From Pseudomonas sp. LB-090624 (GTDB lineage Bacteria; Pseudomonadota; Gammaproteobacteria; Pseudomonadales; Pseudomonadaceae), in NCBI RefSeq assembly GCF_003205205.1, contig NZ_QJRL01000007.1:145882-209881 (forward strand): a DNA stretch of 64,000 nt. Reading direction: 5' to 3'. Both the position numbers and the translations under genes were made by a program. A model generated the notes under the pieces. That model saw only the letters and a list, made by a program, of their open reading frames with translations. It was not told where the DNA came from and searched no databases. How positions within the stretch are numbered: position 1 is the first letter of the stretch; each line of letters opens with the position of its first letter. This document shows, piece after piece, positions 9,493 through 18,421 of this stretch.

Positions 9493-10785
9493 TCAAGCCA
9501 ACCCCAGCTCCCCCAGCCACCGCCGCACCATCCTTTGCTGCTCAGGCGCAAGCCCTGTCAACACCGCCTCAATTGGCCGTCCATCCTGTATTGCCCGGAC
9601 CACAGGCGCCAACTCCACCCCCTGCAAATGCCACACTCCCAACGGCTGGTCTGCAGTCACCACAACCTCGGCCGCGTCCACCAGCCCTTCACGCAGAACA
9701 GGCCGCCGCTCGACCCGTACTGCGTGCCAATCCGCCGCCTGGTGCAATGGCTGAGCATCCGGCCAGCCCTGGCGCCGGCCCCAGAACGGTTGCCCCGCCC
9801 GTGCCTGCTCCTGCGCGTAGAAATCCCGCCCGATCCGGGCAAAACGCAAGAACAGCTGCTCGACGCGCTGTTGGTGAAACTGTCGCGCCAGCAAAGCCCG
9901 CTCGGGCCTGCGCAGCAAGGTATTGATTACCACCGGCGCCTGTAACGCCGAGGACAGCGACTGGAAGATCCCGTTGCCCGACAGCGGGTCAACGGCCATC
10001 GCCGCATCGCCCACCCGGATCCAGTCCTGCCCAACACATTCACCCGCCAGAATGGCGGTACTGCTGCGCGCATGCGCGGGTGCAGGCACCAGCGCCTGCT
10101 CATCGAACAGCCTGGCCACCAAAGCGCTGCCGGCACGCCGCGCAGCGCAGTAATCCGCCAATCGGGCCTTGCCCGGCAGCCCTGCAGCCTCAAGGGTGAC
10201 CTGCCAATAGCAGCGGCCATCTTCCAGCCGAGCCATCCATGCCCAGCCATCCTCCAGGCTCTCCACCGCCGACGCTGGCGCCCCGGGGCTACCCTGCCAG
10301 GCATTCAGCAAGCTGACCGTTTCCGGCCCGCGCAGGCGGTCTGTGGCCAGCGGCGCCTGACGGCCCCGTGCCTCGACCAGGAAGCTGGCGGTCAGCTGCT
10401 GGCCATCTTCAAGGCGAATGAAATACTCACCGTGCTGGACAACCTCGCGCACACGGCCCTCGATCACGCTTACGCCTGCGCCTCGCAGGTCTTCACGCAA
10501 CGCCCTGTCAAAGCGTTGCCGGTCGAGCAAAAACTCCTGGTTCATCTGCAAATGCTGGCCATTCCAGTGCACCTGCCGGCTGGCCGGCATCGCCGCGTGG
10601 CCCAAGGCGCCGCCAAGGCCTGCGTGACGCAAGCCTTCCAGCACCCGCTGGGAAACTCCTTCCACTGCCGCAAACCGGCGCCAATCCGAGACGACCGTGA
10701 CGGCGTAGCCAAGCCGCCGTAAACCAATGGCCGTGGCAGCACCTGCAGGGCCTGCGCCCAGCACCACAATACGCGGTTCAGGCAT
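9493..10785 (-). CDS. qhpG: Flavoprotein monooxygenase for tryptophylquinone biogenesis (QhpG)
   Basis: FAD-dependent monooxygenase, 430 aa, of the family that hydroxylates the gamma-subunit tryptophan during cofactor formation. The dinucleotide fold GAGPAG is at residues about 10-15 ([17 protein letters not shown]); the second FAD motif reads GDAAMAVDPLSGNGI. The C-terminal ~120 residues extend past the core, as in QhpG. The start is the ATG at 10785, which overlaps the end of qhpE by 8 nt; the frame continues upstream but those codons lie inside qhpE. It is last in the coupled chain regulator, qhpF, qhpE, qhpG, ending before the hairpin at 9467-9485. Confidence 0.9.
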   Translation of the reverse strand: MPEPRIVVLGAGPAGAATAIGLRRLGYAVTVVSDWRRFAAVEGVSQRVLEGLRHAGLGGALGHAAMPASRQVHWNGQHLQMNQEFLLDRQRFDRALREDLRGAGVSVIEGRVREVVQHGEYFIRLEDGQQLTASFLVEARGRQAPLATDRLRGPETVSLLNAWQGSPGAPASAVESLEDGWAWMARLEDGRCYWQVTLEAAGLPGKARLADYCAARRAGSALVARLFDEQALVPAPAHARSSTAILAGECVGQDWIRVGDAAMAVDPLSGNGIFQSLSSALQAPVVINTLLRRPERALLARQFHQQRVEQLFLRFARIGRDFYAQEQARAGQPFWGRRQGWPDAQPLHQAADWHAVRVERRPVLREGLVDAAEVVVTADQPLGVWHLQGVELAPVVRAIQDGRPIEAVLTGLAPEQQRMVRRWLGELGLA

Positions 10786-11455
10786 GGCGGGGCCCTCGAC
10801 GCTCGGGGCCTTTGAAAGCAGCATGCTCACGCAACCAGTCATGCACCTGCTGGCGATCCCGGCCCGGCTCATCACGCAACAACGCCGCCACCCGCCCACT
10901 CAAGGCCGCGCAGCCAAGGCTCGCACCCGCCCTGCCACCGGCGCCCACATAGCTGCCAAAGTCCGCCTGCTGCGTACCCAGCCACGACCACTGGCCCGGC
11001 GCACAGCGGGCATCACCGGTGACTCGGATGACGCCCGGATAGCTGGCGGGGTATACCGGCCCGCCTTGAGCCGGGCTGGCAGCACACAACAGTACCCCGG
11101 CGGCCAGCGCTTCGGCGCACGCCTGATGCAGTACCGGCCGATCCTGCTGCAGGCCAAGGCTGAGGTTGACCAGCGTAGCGCCCGCCTCTACCAGCCACAG
11201 CAAGGCGGCAGCCACCTGCAAGGCGCTGGTACTGGGCTGGGCGCTGAATACCTGAGCCATCAGCAGCCGAACCGGCCCGGCCTCACGTTGCAAACTGGCA
11301 AGCACCGCACTGCCGTGCCCCAGTTGGTCCGCATGCATTTCGCCATCACGTAACTGCCCGCCCTCCAGCCAGAAACGGCGGGCGTCGAGTAAATCGCCGG
11401 CCTGCTCAGGCGAGCAGCCACTGTCGATGACCCCAACGCGCAGTTCAGTGGCCAT
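10778..11455 (-). CDS. qhpE: Subtilisin-like processing protease of the gamma subunit (QhpE)
   Basis: Compact subtilase-family protein, 225 aa, expected to cut the 28-residue leader from the crosslinked gamma subunit in the cytoplasm. Catalytic Asp in VGVIDSG (near residue 11), His in LGHGSAV (near 49), Ser in GASLGCAALSG (near 200). It has no signal peptide or propeptide and is much shorter than secreted subtilisins. An oddity: the place where subtilisins carry the oxyanion Asn (AAGN) reads CAASPAQGG, so Asn seems absent. The ATG at 11455 overlaps the end of qhpF by 11 nt; an earlier in-frame ATG at 11521 would lie well inside qhpF. Confidence 0.88.
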   Translation of the reverse strand: MATELRVGVIDSGCSPEQAGDLLDARRFWLEGGQLRDGEMHADQLGHGSAVLASLQREAGPVRLLMAQVFSAQPSTSALQVAAALLWLVEAGATLVNLSLGLQQDRPVLHQACAEALAAGVLLCAASPAQGGPVYPASYPGVIRVTGDARCAPGQWSWLGTQQADFGSYVGAGGRAGASLGCAALSGRVAALLRDEPGRDRQQVHDWLREHAAFKGPERRGPRHA

Positions 11456-13178
11456 GTTCGGTGATCTCCTGCGGCCGCACCTGCAACTGGCCGTCATGCA
11501 GTTGCAGATGCAGGTCGGCATCGGCCAAGGTCGAGGCGCGGTGGCTGATCAAAATGCGCGTGCGCCCTGCGAACAACTGGTCGATGGCGGCGATCACTTC
11601 CCGCTCGGTGGTTTCATCCACCGCCGAAGTGGCCTCGTCCAGCACCAGGATCGCCGGGGCCTGCAACACTGCGCGGGCAATGGCGATACGTTGTTTCTGC
11701 CCCCCGGACAACTGCTGGCCGCGCTCGCCCAGCAAGCCATCCAAGCCCAGCGGCAGGCTGTCGACCAGGCTGTCCAGCCGCGCCAGGCGCACCACCCGTT
11801 CCAGTTGGTCACGGCTGGCCTCGGGCACGCCATAAGCCAGGTTCTGCGCCAGGGTGCCACGGAACAGCACGATGTCCTGGCTGACCACGGCGATTCGCCT
11901 GCGCAGTGCAACAAGGTCAAGGTCGCGCAGGTCGGTGCCGTCCAGCAGGATGCGTCCGGCGTCCGGGTCGTAGAAGCGCTGCAGCAGGTCGATCAGGGTT
12001 GACTTGCCCACCCCGGAGGCACCGCTGATGGCGACTTTCAGGCCGCCCGGGATGCTCACCTGCACGTTGTTCAGTACCGCACCCTGGCGCCCCTCATGGG
12101 CAAAGCTCAGCGCCTCCAGGCGCAACTCGCCGGGGCCATCGGGGATGGGCTGCGGGTTGGCGGCCTGATGTACCGCCACCGCTTCCTGCTTCAATTCCAT
12201 CACCCTTCCCAGGCTCACAGCCATGCGCTGCACCGCCACGTACAAGCCCAACAGGCTCTGAACCGGCCCTACCGCCATGCCCATGTAAGTCGAAAAAGCG
12301 ATCAGCGCGCCCAATTGCCAGGTGCCCTGGATAACCCACCACCCACCGACCAAAAACGCACAGGCGCGGCACCACGAGGTAAGCGTGCCGGGGATGGCCT
12401 GGGTGAAGAACTCGGTCACCTGCACCTTCAGCAGCTGGCGCATGTAGCCCTGGCCAAGCTGGTCCAGCCGCCCTGCTTCCCGGCTTTGCTGGCCGGCTGC
12501 CTGAATGAACTTCATCGCCGGCAGGGTCTCGACCAGGAACGACGACACATCCGCCGAACGCTCACGCAAGTTGCGCACTTCGCGCTCCACCTTGCGCCGC
12601 ATCCAGCGCAGCCACAGCACCTCGATTGGCACCAGCAACGCCAGCAACAGGGACAACTGCCACGACAGCATCAGCATCAACGCAACCGCGCCCACCAGGC
12701 CGATCACCGCCGACACCGCCGAGAACAGGGAGTCCACCGCAAAGCGCTGGATCTCTGCCACATCGCCATCCAGCCGCGAAAGAATATCGCCAATACGCCG
12801 CCGCCCGTAGAAGGTCGGTGACAACTGCTGCAGATGGCGGTAAAGGTCGTCGCGCAGGGCGAACAGGATGCGCCCCGACAAACGCGTATGCAGGTAGCGG
12901 TTGACCCCAGCCAGCACAGTGCCCAGCAGGCCTGCGCCGATCATGATTGCCGCCATGTGCCAAAGCGTTTGGTAATTCTTGGCCAGCAGCCCCTCGTCGA
13001 TCAGGGTTTTGACCAGCCAGGGTTGCGCCAGCGCCAACAGCGATGCACCCAGCGACAAGCCGAGCAACAGGCCGATGGCACCCCGGTGTGGGCGCACGAA
13101 ACCATACAGCCAGGCCAACGCCTGGCGCATGAGTACAGGATCGCTGGAGTCCACCAGCCTTGCGAACAGGCCGCCCAC
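11445..13178 (-). CDS. qhpF: ABC transporter for gamma-subunit export (QhpF)
   Basis: Fused half-transporter ABC exporter, about 577 aa: N-terminal six-helix membrane domain (to about residue 310) and a C-terminal ATPase with Walker A GASGVGKST, signature QQLSGGQKQR and Walker B ILVLDEATSA, then the H-loop ISHRAS. In the qhp system this protein is proposed to move the crosslinked gamma subunit to the periplasm. Start choice is uncertain: a GTG at 13178 lies 1 nt after the regulator stop (TGA-C-GTG), while an ATG at 13130 gives 561 aa; neither has a strong ribosome site, consistent with translational coupling. Confidence 0.88.
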   Translation of the reverse strand: MGGLFARLVDSSDPVLMRQALAWLYGFVRPHRGAIGLLLGLSLGASLLALAQPWLVKTLIDEGLLAKNYQTLWHMAAIMIGAGLLGTVLAGVNRYLHTRLSGRILFALRDDLYRHLQQLSPTFYGRRRIGDILSRLDGDVAEIQRFAVDSLFSAVSAVIGLVGAVALMLMLSWQLSLLLALLVPIEVLWLRWMRRKVEREVRNLRERSADVSSFLVETLPAMKFIQAAGQQSREAGRLDQLGQGYMRQLLKVQVTEFFTQAIPGTLTSWCRACAFLVGGWWVIQGTWQLGALIAFSTYMGMAVGPVQSLLGLYVAVQRMAVSLGRVMELKQEAVAVHQAANPQPIPDGPGELRLEALSFAHEGRQGAVLNNVQVSIPGGLKVAISGASGVGKSTLIDLLQRFYDPDAGRILLDGTDLRDLDLVALRRRIAVVSQDIVLFRGTLAQNLAYGVPEASRDQLERVVRLARLDSLVDSLPLGLDGLLGERGQQLSGGQKQRIAIARAVLQAPAILVLDEATSAVDETTEREVIAAIDQLFAGRTRILISHRASTLADADLHLQLHDGQLQVRPQEITEHGH

Positions 13179-13179
13179 G

Positions 13180-15090
13180 TCAGCCGCGCAACTGCTTGAG
13201 CTTGCGGTACAGCGTCGCCCGGCTGATGCCCAACGTCTCGGCGGCGGCCGACACATTGCCCTGGTGGCGGGCCAGGGCGCCGCGGATCTGTTCCAGTTCG
13301 TTGTCCTTCAGGCTGCCGGAGGGCGCTGTGCTGCTGGCCAGTTCGTCCAGCAGGCAATCGGTAAGGTGATCGAGGGTCAGCACCTGCTCGCCATCCTCGC
13401 GCATGGCCAGGGCGGTGCGCACCACCATTTCCAGCTGGCGGATGTTGCCTGGCCAGTCGAAGCCTTCGAGCAACGCGGTCAACGCCGGGTCGAGGGTTAC
13501 GCCACGCGCATCGGCCTTGTCCAGGAGGCCCTGGATGATCGCCGCCAGGTCATCACGTTCGCGCAGGGCCGGCAGGCGCAGCGACACACCGTTTACCCGG
13601 TAGTACAGGTCTTCGCGAAAGTGCTGCTCCTGGACCAGGCGCTTGAGGTCGCGGTGGGTGGCGCAGATCAGCGCCACGTCAATGTCCTGCTCGTCGCCCG
13701 CCCCCAATGGTGCTACGCGGCGCTCCTGCAGTACCCGCAGCAGGCGTGCTTGCAGGGCCAGCGGCATGTCGCCGATTTCGTCGAGGAACAGCGTGCCGCC
13801 ATGGGCCTGCATCAGCCGCCCGACCATGCCACCCCGGCGCGAACCGGTGAAGGCGCCCTCGCGATAGCCGAACAGCTCGGACTCGATGAGCCCTTCGGGA
13901 ATGGCCGCGCAGTTGACTGCCACGAACGGTTTGTCGGCACGCGGGCTGGCCTGGTGCAAGGCGCGGGCGACCACTTCCTTGCCGGTCCCGGTTTCGCCCA
14001 GTAGCAGCACTGGCAAACCATTGCCAAGCCCCTGGCGAGCCATGCGCAGGTTGCGCGCCAGGCGTTGATCACCACCCGCCAGTGCATCGAGTGCAGGCGA
14101 CTGTTTGCTCAAGGCCGGTTTGCTGGGTGGCGTGCTGGAGCTGACCCGGCCATGGCGCGGCAGCTGCAGGGCACGGAAATAGAACTCGCCCTTGGCGGTC
14201 TGCACGCTGCTCACCCCGCCTTGCCACAAGCGAGCGATAAAGGCCGGCGAACGCTCGCCCAGCAAGTCGGTGCTGCGCCGACCAAGCAGTTCGTGACGCG
14301 GCAACTGCAATAGCTGGCAGGCACTGTCGTTGGCAGCCAGCACTTCGCCATCCAGACTCAGGGCCAACAGGCCGTGCCAGGCACTGTTGAGGTACTGCGG
14401 CCGGCTGTGAAAGGCCAGCACCAAATGGTCCGGGTGGCAGAGGCCGAACAGACGGCTTTCGATATTGCCGGCGGCCAGCATCAGCGTCGTCAGGCTGTCC
14501 TGCGGCTGCGCCATCACCCCTTCGCGGGTGATGTCGAGCACGCCGATCACTTCGCCACGCGGGTCGCGCAGGGGCACGGAGGTGCAGGAGAACGGGCTGA
14601 GGCGGTCGAGGTAATGTTCGCCGCAGTTGATCAGCGTCGGCCGGCCTTCTACCACGGCGGTGCCGATGGCGTTGGTACCGCGCAACGATTCACTCCAGCA
14701 ACTGCCCGGGTGCAGGTCGCGCAGGCCCTCGCGTTGCAGCACATGCTTCTGGCCTTCGATGGCCAGCACATTGGCCTGGGCATCGCCGAGGATGACGATG
14801 CCAGCCTTGCCCTGGCGCGCGACCAGGTAGTCGAGTTCGGGGGTAACGGCATCGATCAGCAGGCGGTTGCGCTCCAGCAGCAGGCGCAGGTCATGGCCCT
14901 GTTCCAGGCCCAGGCCCACCTGTTCGCCCTGCAGGCAGTCCAGGCCGTGGCCCAGGCTGCGGCGCCAGGAGGCGTCGATCTCGTCGCGCAGCATGCCCAG
15001 TGGTAGTTCGCCTTCGCTGGCCAGCTTCAGGCGGGCCTCGCGGGATTCGTGCAGCGGGTCTTGGGCGTTTGTTATTAGTTGTCGCGCCAT
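13180..15090 (-). CDS. peaR: Sigma-54-dependent activator of the pea/qhp genes (AcoR type)
   Basis: Transcription activator of 636 aa. An N-terminal GAF/PAS-like sensory part (residues about 1-300) is followed by an AAA+ domain with Walker [11 protein letters not shown] and Walker [12 protein letters not shown], and a C-terminal Fis-type helix-turn-helix ([20 protein letters not shown]). The sigma-54 contact loop reads GAFTGS instead of the usual GAFTGA. The architecture matches AcoR-like regulators. It begins the unit that continues with qhpF, qhpE and qhpG, and the sigma-54 promoter upstream of peaE is its obvious target. Whether it senses the amine or the aldehyde cannot be told. Symbol by analogy with P. 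putida pea genes. Confidence 0.85.
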   Translation of the reverse strand: MARQLITNAQDPLHESREARLKLASEGELPLGMLRDEIDASWRRSLGHGLDCLQGEQVGLGLEQGHDLRLLLERNRLLIDAVTPELDYLVARQGKAGIVILGDAQANVLAIEGQKHVLQREGLRDLHPGSCWSESLRGTNAIGTAVVEGRPTLINCGEHYLDRLSPFSCTSVPLRDPRGEVIGVLDITREGVMAQPQDSLTTLMLAAGNIESRLFGLCHPDHLVLAFHSRPQYLNSAWHGLLALSLDGEVLAANDSACQLLQLPRHELLGRRSTDLLGERSPAFIARLWQGGVSSVQTAKGEFYFRALQLPRHGRVSSSTPPSKPALSKQSPALDALAGGDQRLARNLRMARQGLGNGLPVLLLGETGTGKEVVARALHQASPRADKPFVAVNCAAIPEGLIESELFGYREGAFTGSRRGGMVGRLMQAHGGTLFLDEIGDMPLALQARLLRVLQERRVAPLGAGDEQDIDVALICATHRDLKRLVQEQHFREDLYYRVNGVSLRLPALRERDDLAAIIQGLLDKADARGVTLDPALTALLEGFDWPGNIRQLEMVVRTALAMREDGEQVLTLDHLTDCLLDELASSTAPSGSLKDNELEQIRGALARHQGNVSAAAETLGISRATLYRKLKQLRG

Positions 15091-15478
15091 TTTCTACTCC
15101 GGCTGTGCCCCGCAAGGTGGCGGGAGACGGGCTTGGGAATTTTGCGCAGTGTGCGGGAGAAATGGCTGGGCGTCATCAGGTAGCGGATGGATTGGGGTGT
15201 AGCTGGGCTGGTGACCTGAAGCTGGCGCAATCCCTGTGGGGGCTGGCTTGCCGGCGCCATCCCCGCGTCGCCTGCTTCGCGGGCTTGCCCGCTCCCACAG
15301 GGTTCGCACCAGGCCTGAGGTCTGCGCTGTACCTGTGGGAGCGGGCGAGCCCGCGAAGAGGCCCTCAAGATCCCCCACATACCGCGCATAAATCAAAAAT
15401 GCCCAAACCAGCCTTTCAAACACCCCGCGCCTGTACAACCCTTTCCCGCCCCTTTCCGGTCTGCGCTTGGCCAAAAAA
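15091..15478. repeat. Gene-free region with a cluster of REP elements
   Basis: Three P. putida-type REP copies lie at about 15232-15268, 15275-15305 and 15333-15365, with cores such as GCGGGCTTGCCCGC and flanks CCCACAGG / GAAGAGGCC. The rest (15366-15478) is homologous to 16828-16945 and belongs to the tandem duplication described at 15330-18685. No gene seen. Confidence 0.8.
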
Positions 15479-15762
15479 CTAGTCATCCATCCGAGAAGTA
15501 ATTGCCCACAAATGAAAAAACAGCAGTACAACGCAGAGAGTAGAAACCACCCACACTATGATAACACTGTCATCAGGTTTGTATGGCCCAAACAAACCGT
15601 CCCCGCCCATTGCATCTGTATAGACCCTCATCATAAGCACGAAATAGCAACCCGCAAGGCCCAATCGCCAATTACTTTTCAGCGATCTAAATACGGTTTT
15701 ATTTAAGTACAACCTGAACACCACATCACACACTGCAAAAAAACAAACAGCAGCACTTTCAT
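15479..15762 (-). pseudogene. Frameshifted copy of the small membrane protein gene
   Basis: The counterpart of the intact gene at 16945-17229. The homologous ATG is at 15762, overlapping the preceding stop as ATGA, but the reading frame breaks in a T run (seven T on the - strand, 15743-15737). One more T would restore the frame to the conserved segment FAVCDVVFRLYLNKTVF. As it stands translation ends about 19 codons in. The rest keeps the family sequence through to HLWAITSRMDD. Confidence 0.8.
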
Positions 15763-16177
15763 TTTTTTGACTCACTACTGAGCTGTTCCAATGTCGATGC
15801 CGACGAACCAAACTCGAACCACAACCCCCTCTTACCCAACTGTTTGAACTTCCTCTCCCTATCGGCTTCCAAATAGCGATATAAACGCCAGGCGCCTTTT
15901 TTGGGAACCCGCTGAGTTAAAGCCCGCCCAGAAAATACGAGATCTGCGCTGTAATAAGCCATGTTTCCCTCACGTTCACCATAACCCACCGACTTGGCAG
16001 CCTCCTGATATAGCTTCCGAACCGGCCCCACGACATCCGTGCGCCCTTCATAAAGCCTTCGGCCGTTCTCATAAAAGTTATTCCCACCATGGGCCATCAA
16101 GGGCACGCCATGAAACGCACATGTGGTACCTAAGCTAGCCATGCAGCTTGCCAAACCTGTAGCGGCCTGAGAGGCAC
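15759..16177 (-). pseudogene. 5'-deleted DUF4225 gene remnant
   Basis: Encodes only the C-terminal half of the DUF4225 protein present intact at 17226-17939 (from SQAATGLASCMASLG to the end, SSASTLEQLSSESKK). The first ~105 codons are missing because a deletion joined this gene directly to the tail of hcp near 16177. An in-frame codon for M at 16154 leaves a 131-codon frame, but no ribosome site or coupled upstream stop remains, so I regard it as non-functional or at best a C-terminal fragment. Confidence 0.8.
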
Positions 16178-16206
16178 CAATTGCTCTTGCGCCTGCTGAT
16201 CGGCCA

Positions 16207-16581
16207 TCAACACGGCATGGGTATATCCAGCTCCTGAGCTATGATCACCGCGCCTTCCAGCTTGATGGAAAAATATTTTTCCTGGTGACCTCCTGAGTGC
16301 GTGCGATAGAGGTCTATTTCACAGACGAGCGCCTCTTGGGAATCCACGGCCTGAGCCAGCAATGGACTGGCCTTGTCGACCAGTTTGATGATCGACACGG
16401 GATGGTGAGTCGCGCGTCGGGTGTTGTCGGTGTTGGACATTGCGTGGTTCAACGCCAGCACCAGGATCTCATCCTGATGAGAGAGCTGGCATCGGTCACC
16501 AATGGACGGCTGCGAGTTGCAGCCTGCGGAGATCAAGCCCTGTCGCTCACCGTTTATACGCATGTATCCGTTACTAGCCAT
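16207..16581 (-). pseudogene. Truncated, frameshifted hcp copy
   Basis: Nearly identical to the intact hcp at 17936-18421, starting MASNGYMRINGER with AAGGAAAT upstream of the ATG. One G is missing (three G in ATGGGTAT where the other copy has four, near 16219-16221), so the frame ends ELDIPMPC and the last ~37 residues, including the final strand of the Hcp barrel, are lost. The deletion to the neighbouring DUF4225 remnant begins a few tens of bases further on. Confidence 0.82.
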
Positions 16582-16944
16582 GGCCAAATTTCCTTGTAGG
16601 TGGATGCCCAAGATTACGGAGCAAGGAAAGGCTGTATGTCGGCTGCGTCTGAAATGTTCTGGGCGTGCTTTAAACCTTTTGTTTATTCGGGCCTCTGTGA
16701 AGCTGCACGTGCCCGTGGGCAGGGTGCCATGAGCTCAGTTCTGCAGCCGACCTCTTCATGGTTAAAACCACAGGGACGGCATCGCACCTTGGGTCACGCG
16801 ATCCCTGTGGGCGCGGGTTTACCCGCGAAGAGGCCCTCAAGGTCAACCACATACCGTGCATAAAATCAAAAATGCCAAAAACAGCCCACAAGCACCAGAA
16901 GCCTGCACAACCTTTTCCTGCCGCTCATGCGCATGGCCGAATAA
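16582..16944. repeat. Intermodule region with REP element
   Basis: 363 bp without a gene. It holds the upstream tail of the decayed hcp copy (repeated at 18422-18620), a REP element near 16808-16842 (CCCTGTGGG..GCGAAGAGGCCC) and the downstream tail of the intact module. No promoter was recognised with confidence. Confidence 0.65.
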
Positions 16945-17229
16945 CTAGCTGTCCATCCGAGAAGTAACTGCCCACACATGAAAAAATAGCATAAAAACGC
17001 ATACAGCAGGCACTACTGACACTGTAATAACATCACCAGACCGAAAGGAAAAACCGAACAAACCTCCACCTCCAACTATATCCAAATAAACCCTCATCAT
17101 GAACGCAAAATAACAGAGCGCACAGATCAACATCCAATTGCTCCCCAGGGACCTGAAAACAGTCCTGTTCAAAAACAATCTAAATACAACATCACCCATT
17201 ACAAAAATAATAAACAGAAAAAATTTCAT
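16945..17229 (-). CDS. Small inner-membrane protein, candidate immunity protein
   Basis: 94-aa protein, not assigned to a named family by me. Three hydrophobic segments are visible: residues about 1-16 (MKFFLFIIFVMG), 28-48 (WMLICALCYFAFMMRVYL) and 63-88 (VITVSVVPAVCVFMLFFHVW). The ATG overlaps the DUF4225 stop as ATGA, so the two are co-translated. A small membrane protein directly behind a putative secreted toxin is the usual layout of an immunity gene; that role is an inference. The decayed twin lies at 15479-15762. Confidence 0.65.
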   Translation of the reverse strand: MKFFLFIIFVMGDVVFRLFLNRTVFRSLGSNWMLICALCYFAFMMRVYLDIVGGGGLFGFSFRSGDVITVSVVPAVCVFMLFFHVWAVTSRMDS

Positions 17230-17939
17230 TTTTTGAATTCATTATTTAACTGTATCAGCGTCGACGCCGACGAACCAAACTCAAACACTAGGCCAGTCCT
17301 ACCTAGCTGCCTGTACTTTCTCTCCATATCACTATCCAAATAGCGATATAAACGCCAGGCACCCTTTTTAGGAACCCGCCGACTTAAAGCCCGCCCAGAG
17401 AAAACCAGATCTGCGCTGTAATAAGCCATGTTCCCCTCAAGCTCACCATAACCCACCGATTTGGCGGCCTCCTGATATAGTTTCCGAACCGGCCCTACCA
17501 CATCCGTGCGCCCTTCATAAAGCCCACGGCCGTTCTCATAAAAGTTATTCCCACCATGGGCCATCAAGGGCACGCCATGAAACGCACACGTGGTACCCAG
17601 GCTAGCCATGCAGCTTGCCAAACCTGTAGCTGCCTGAGAGGCGCCAGCGGCCAGGCCGATAGCTTGCTGAATCACGCGCTGTATTTCCGAGCCCATGCTC
17701 TTAGCCTCAACTTCGATACGCCCCAGCCCCTCCTCCGGACTAATACGTCGCTGAACTACATCGTCCACCACTCGCTGCGCGTAATAGGCGAGCTCCCGAT
17801 TGAACTGCATACGCAACCTGCGATCCTGCAGGTACCGCGCACTGACAGTACAACCGTGACTGATCAACCCGGCGGCTGCAGCATTCACTTCCCAGAACGC
17901 CTGGTCCGGGCGATCGCCAAATTCCTCTTGCCGGCTCAT
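17226..17939 (-). CDS. DUF4225 protein, putative Hcp-associated T6SS effector
   Basis: 237-aa protein with an N-terminal helical region (residues about 1-95), an Ala/Gly-rich hydrophobic stretch (AIGLAAGASQAATGLASCMASLG, in part) and a C-terminal region with the motif HGGNNFYENGR and YYSADLVFSGRAL, typical of DUF4225. The start at 17939 has GGGGAG five nt upstream and overlaps the hcp stop as ATGA. Being coupled to an orphan hcp and followed by a small membrane protein, it is likely a cargo effector delivered by a type VI secretion system encoded elsewhere. Its activity is unknown; the hydrophobic centre hints at membrane action. Confidence 0.7.
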   Translation of the reverse strand: MSRQEEFGDRPDQAFWEVNAAAAGLISHGCTVSARYLQDRRLRMQFNRELAYYAQRVVDDVVQRRISPEEGLGRIEVEAKSMGSEIQRVIQQAIGLAAGASQAATGLASCMASLGTTCAFHGVPLMAHGGNNFYENGRGLYEGRTDVVGPVRKLYQEAAKSVGYGELEGNMAYYSADLVFSGRALSRRVPKKGAWRLYRYLDSDMERKYRQLGRTGLVFEFGSSASTLIQLNNEFKK

Positions 17940-18421
17940 GGTATCTCCCCCCACGCCGCGTGCCCGGTTGTCCCGGCAGCATGGTGACTCCATCTGATCG
18001 AGCGGTAGCGAATTAGCAATTGCTCTTGCGCCTGCTGATCGGCCATCAACACGGCATGGGGTATATCCAGCTCCTGAGCTACGATCACCGCGCCTTCCAG
18101 CTTGATGGAAAAATATTTTTCCTGGTGACCTCCTGAGTGCGTGCGATAGAGGTCTATTTCACAGACGAGCGCCTCTTGGGAATCCACGGCCTGAGCCAGC
18201 AATGGACTGGCCTTGTCGACCAGTTTGGTGATCGACACGGGATGGTGAGTCGCGCGTCGGGTGTTGTCGGTGTTGGACATTGCGTGGTTCAACGCCAGCA
18301 CCAGGATCTCATCCTGATGAGAGAGCTGGCATCGGTTACCAATGGACGGCTGCGAGTTGCAGCCTGCGGAGATCAAGCCCTGTCGCTCACCGTTTATCCG
18401 CATGTATCCGTTACTAGCCAT
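17936..18421 (-). CDS. hcp: Orphan Hcp family type VI secretion tube protein
   Basis: 161-aa Hcp protein: MASNGYMRINGERQG at the N-terminus, the GDRCQL/GNRCQL-type strand, HHPVSITKLVDKASP, and LVCEIDLYRTHSGGHQEKYFSIKLEGA, all recognisable Hcp segments. Hcp forms hexameric rings that carry effectors inside the T6SS tube. The ATG at 18421 has AAGGAAAT eight nt upstream; an in-frame start further up (18451) lacks a ribosome site. No other T6SS genes are nearby, so this is an orphan effector-delivery locus with the coupled DUF4225 gene. Confidence 0.88.
   Translation of the reverse strand: MASNGYMRINGERQGLISAGCNSQPSIGNRCQLSHQDEILVLALNHAMSNTDNTRRATHHPVSITKLVDKASPLLAQAVDSQEALVCEIDLYRTHSGGHQEKYFSIKLEGAVIVAQELDIPHAVLMADQQAQEQLLIRYRSIRWSHHAAGTTGHAAWGEIP

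Noticed and set aside
15232..15365. CRISPR-like repeat array
   Set aside because: Copies are REP palindromes in alternating orientation, of unequal spacing and only three in number, with no cas genes.
15479..15811. A 110-aa membrane protein gene in the left duplicated module
   Set aside because: Its first ~18 codons are the wrong frame of the neighbouring DUF4225 remnant; compared with the intact copy it is a 1-nt frameshifted pseudogene.
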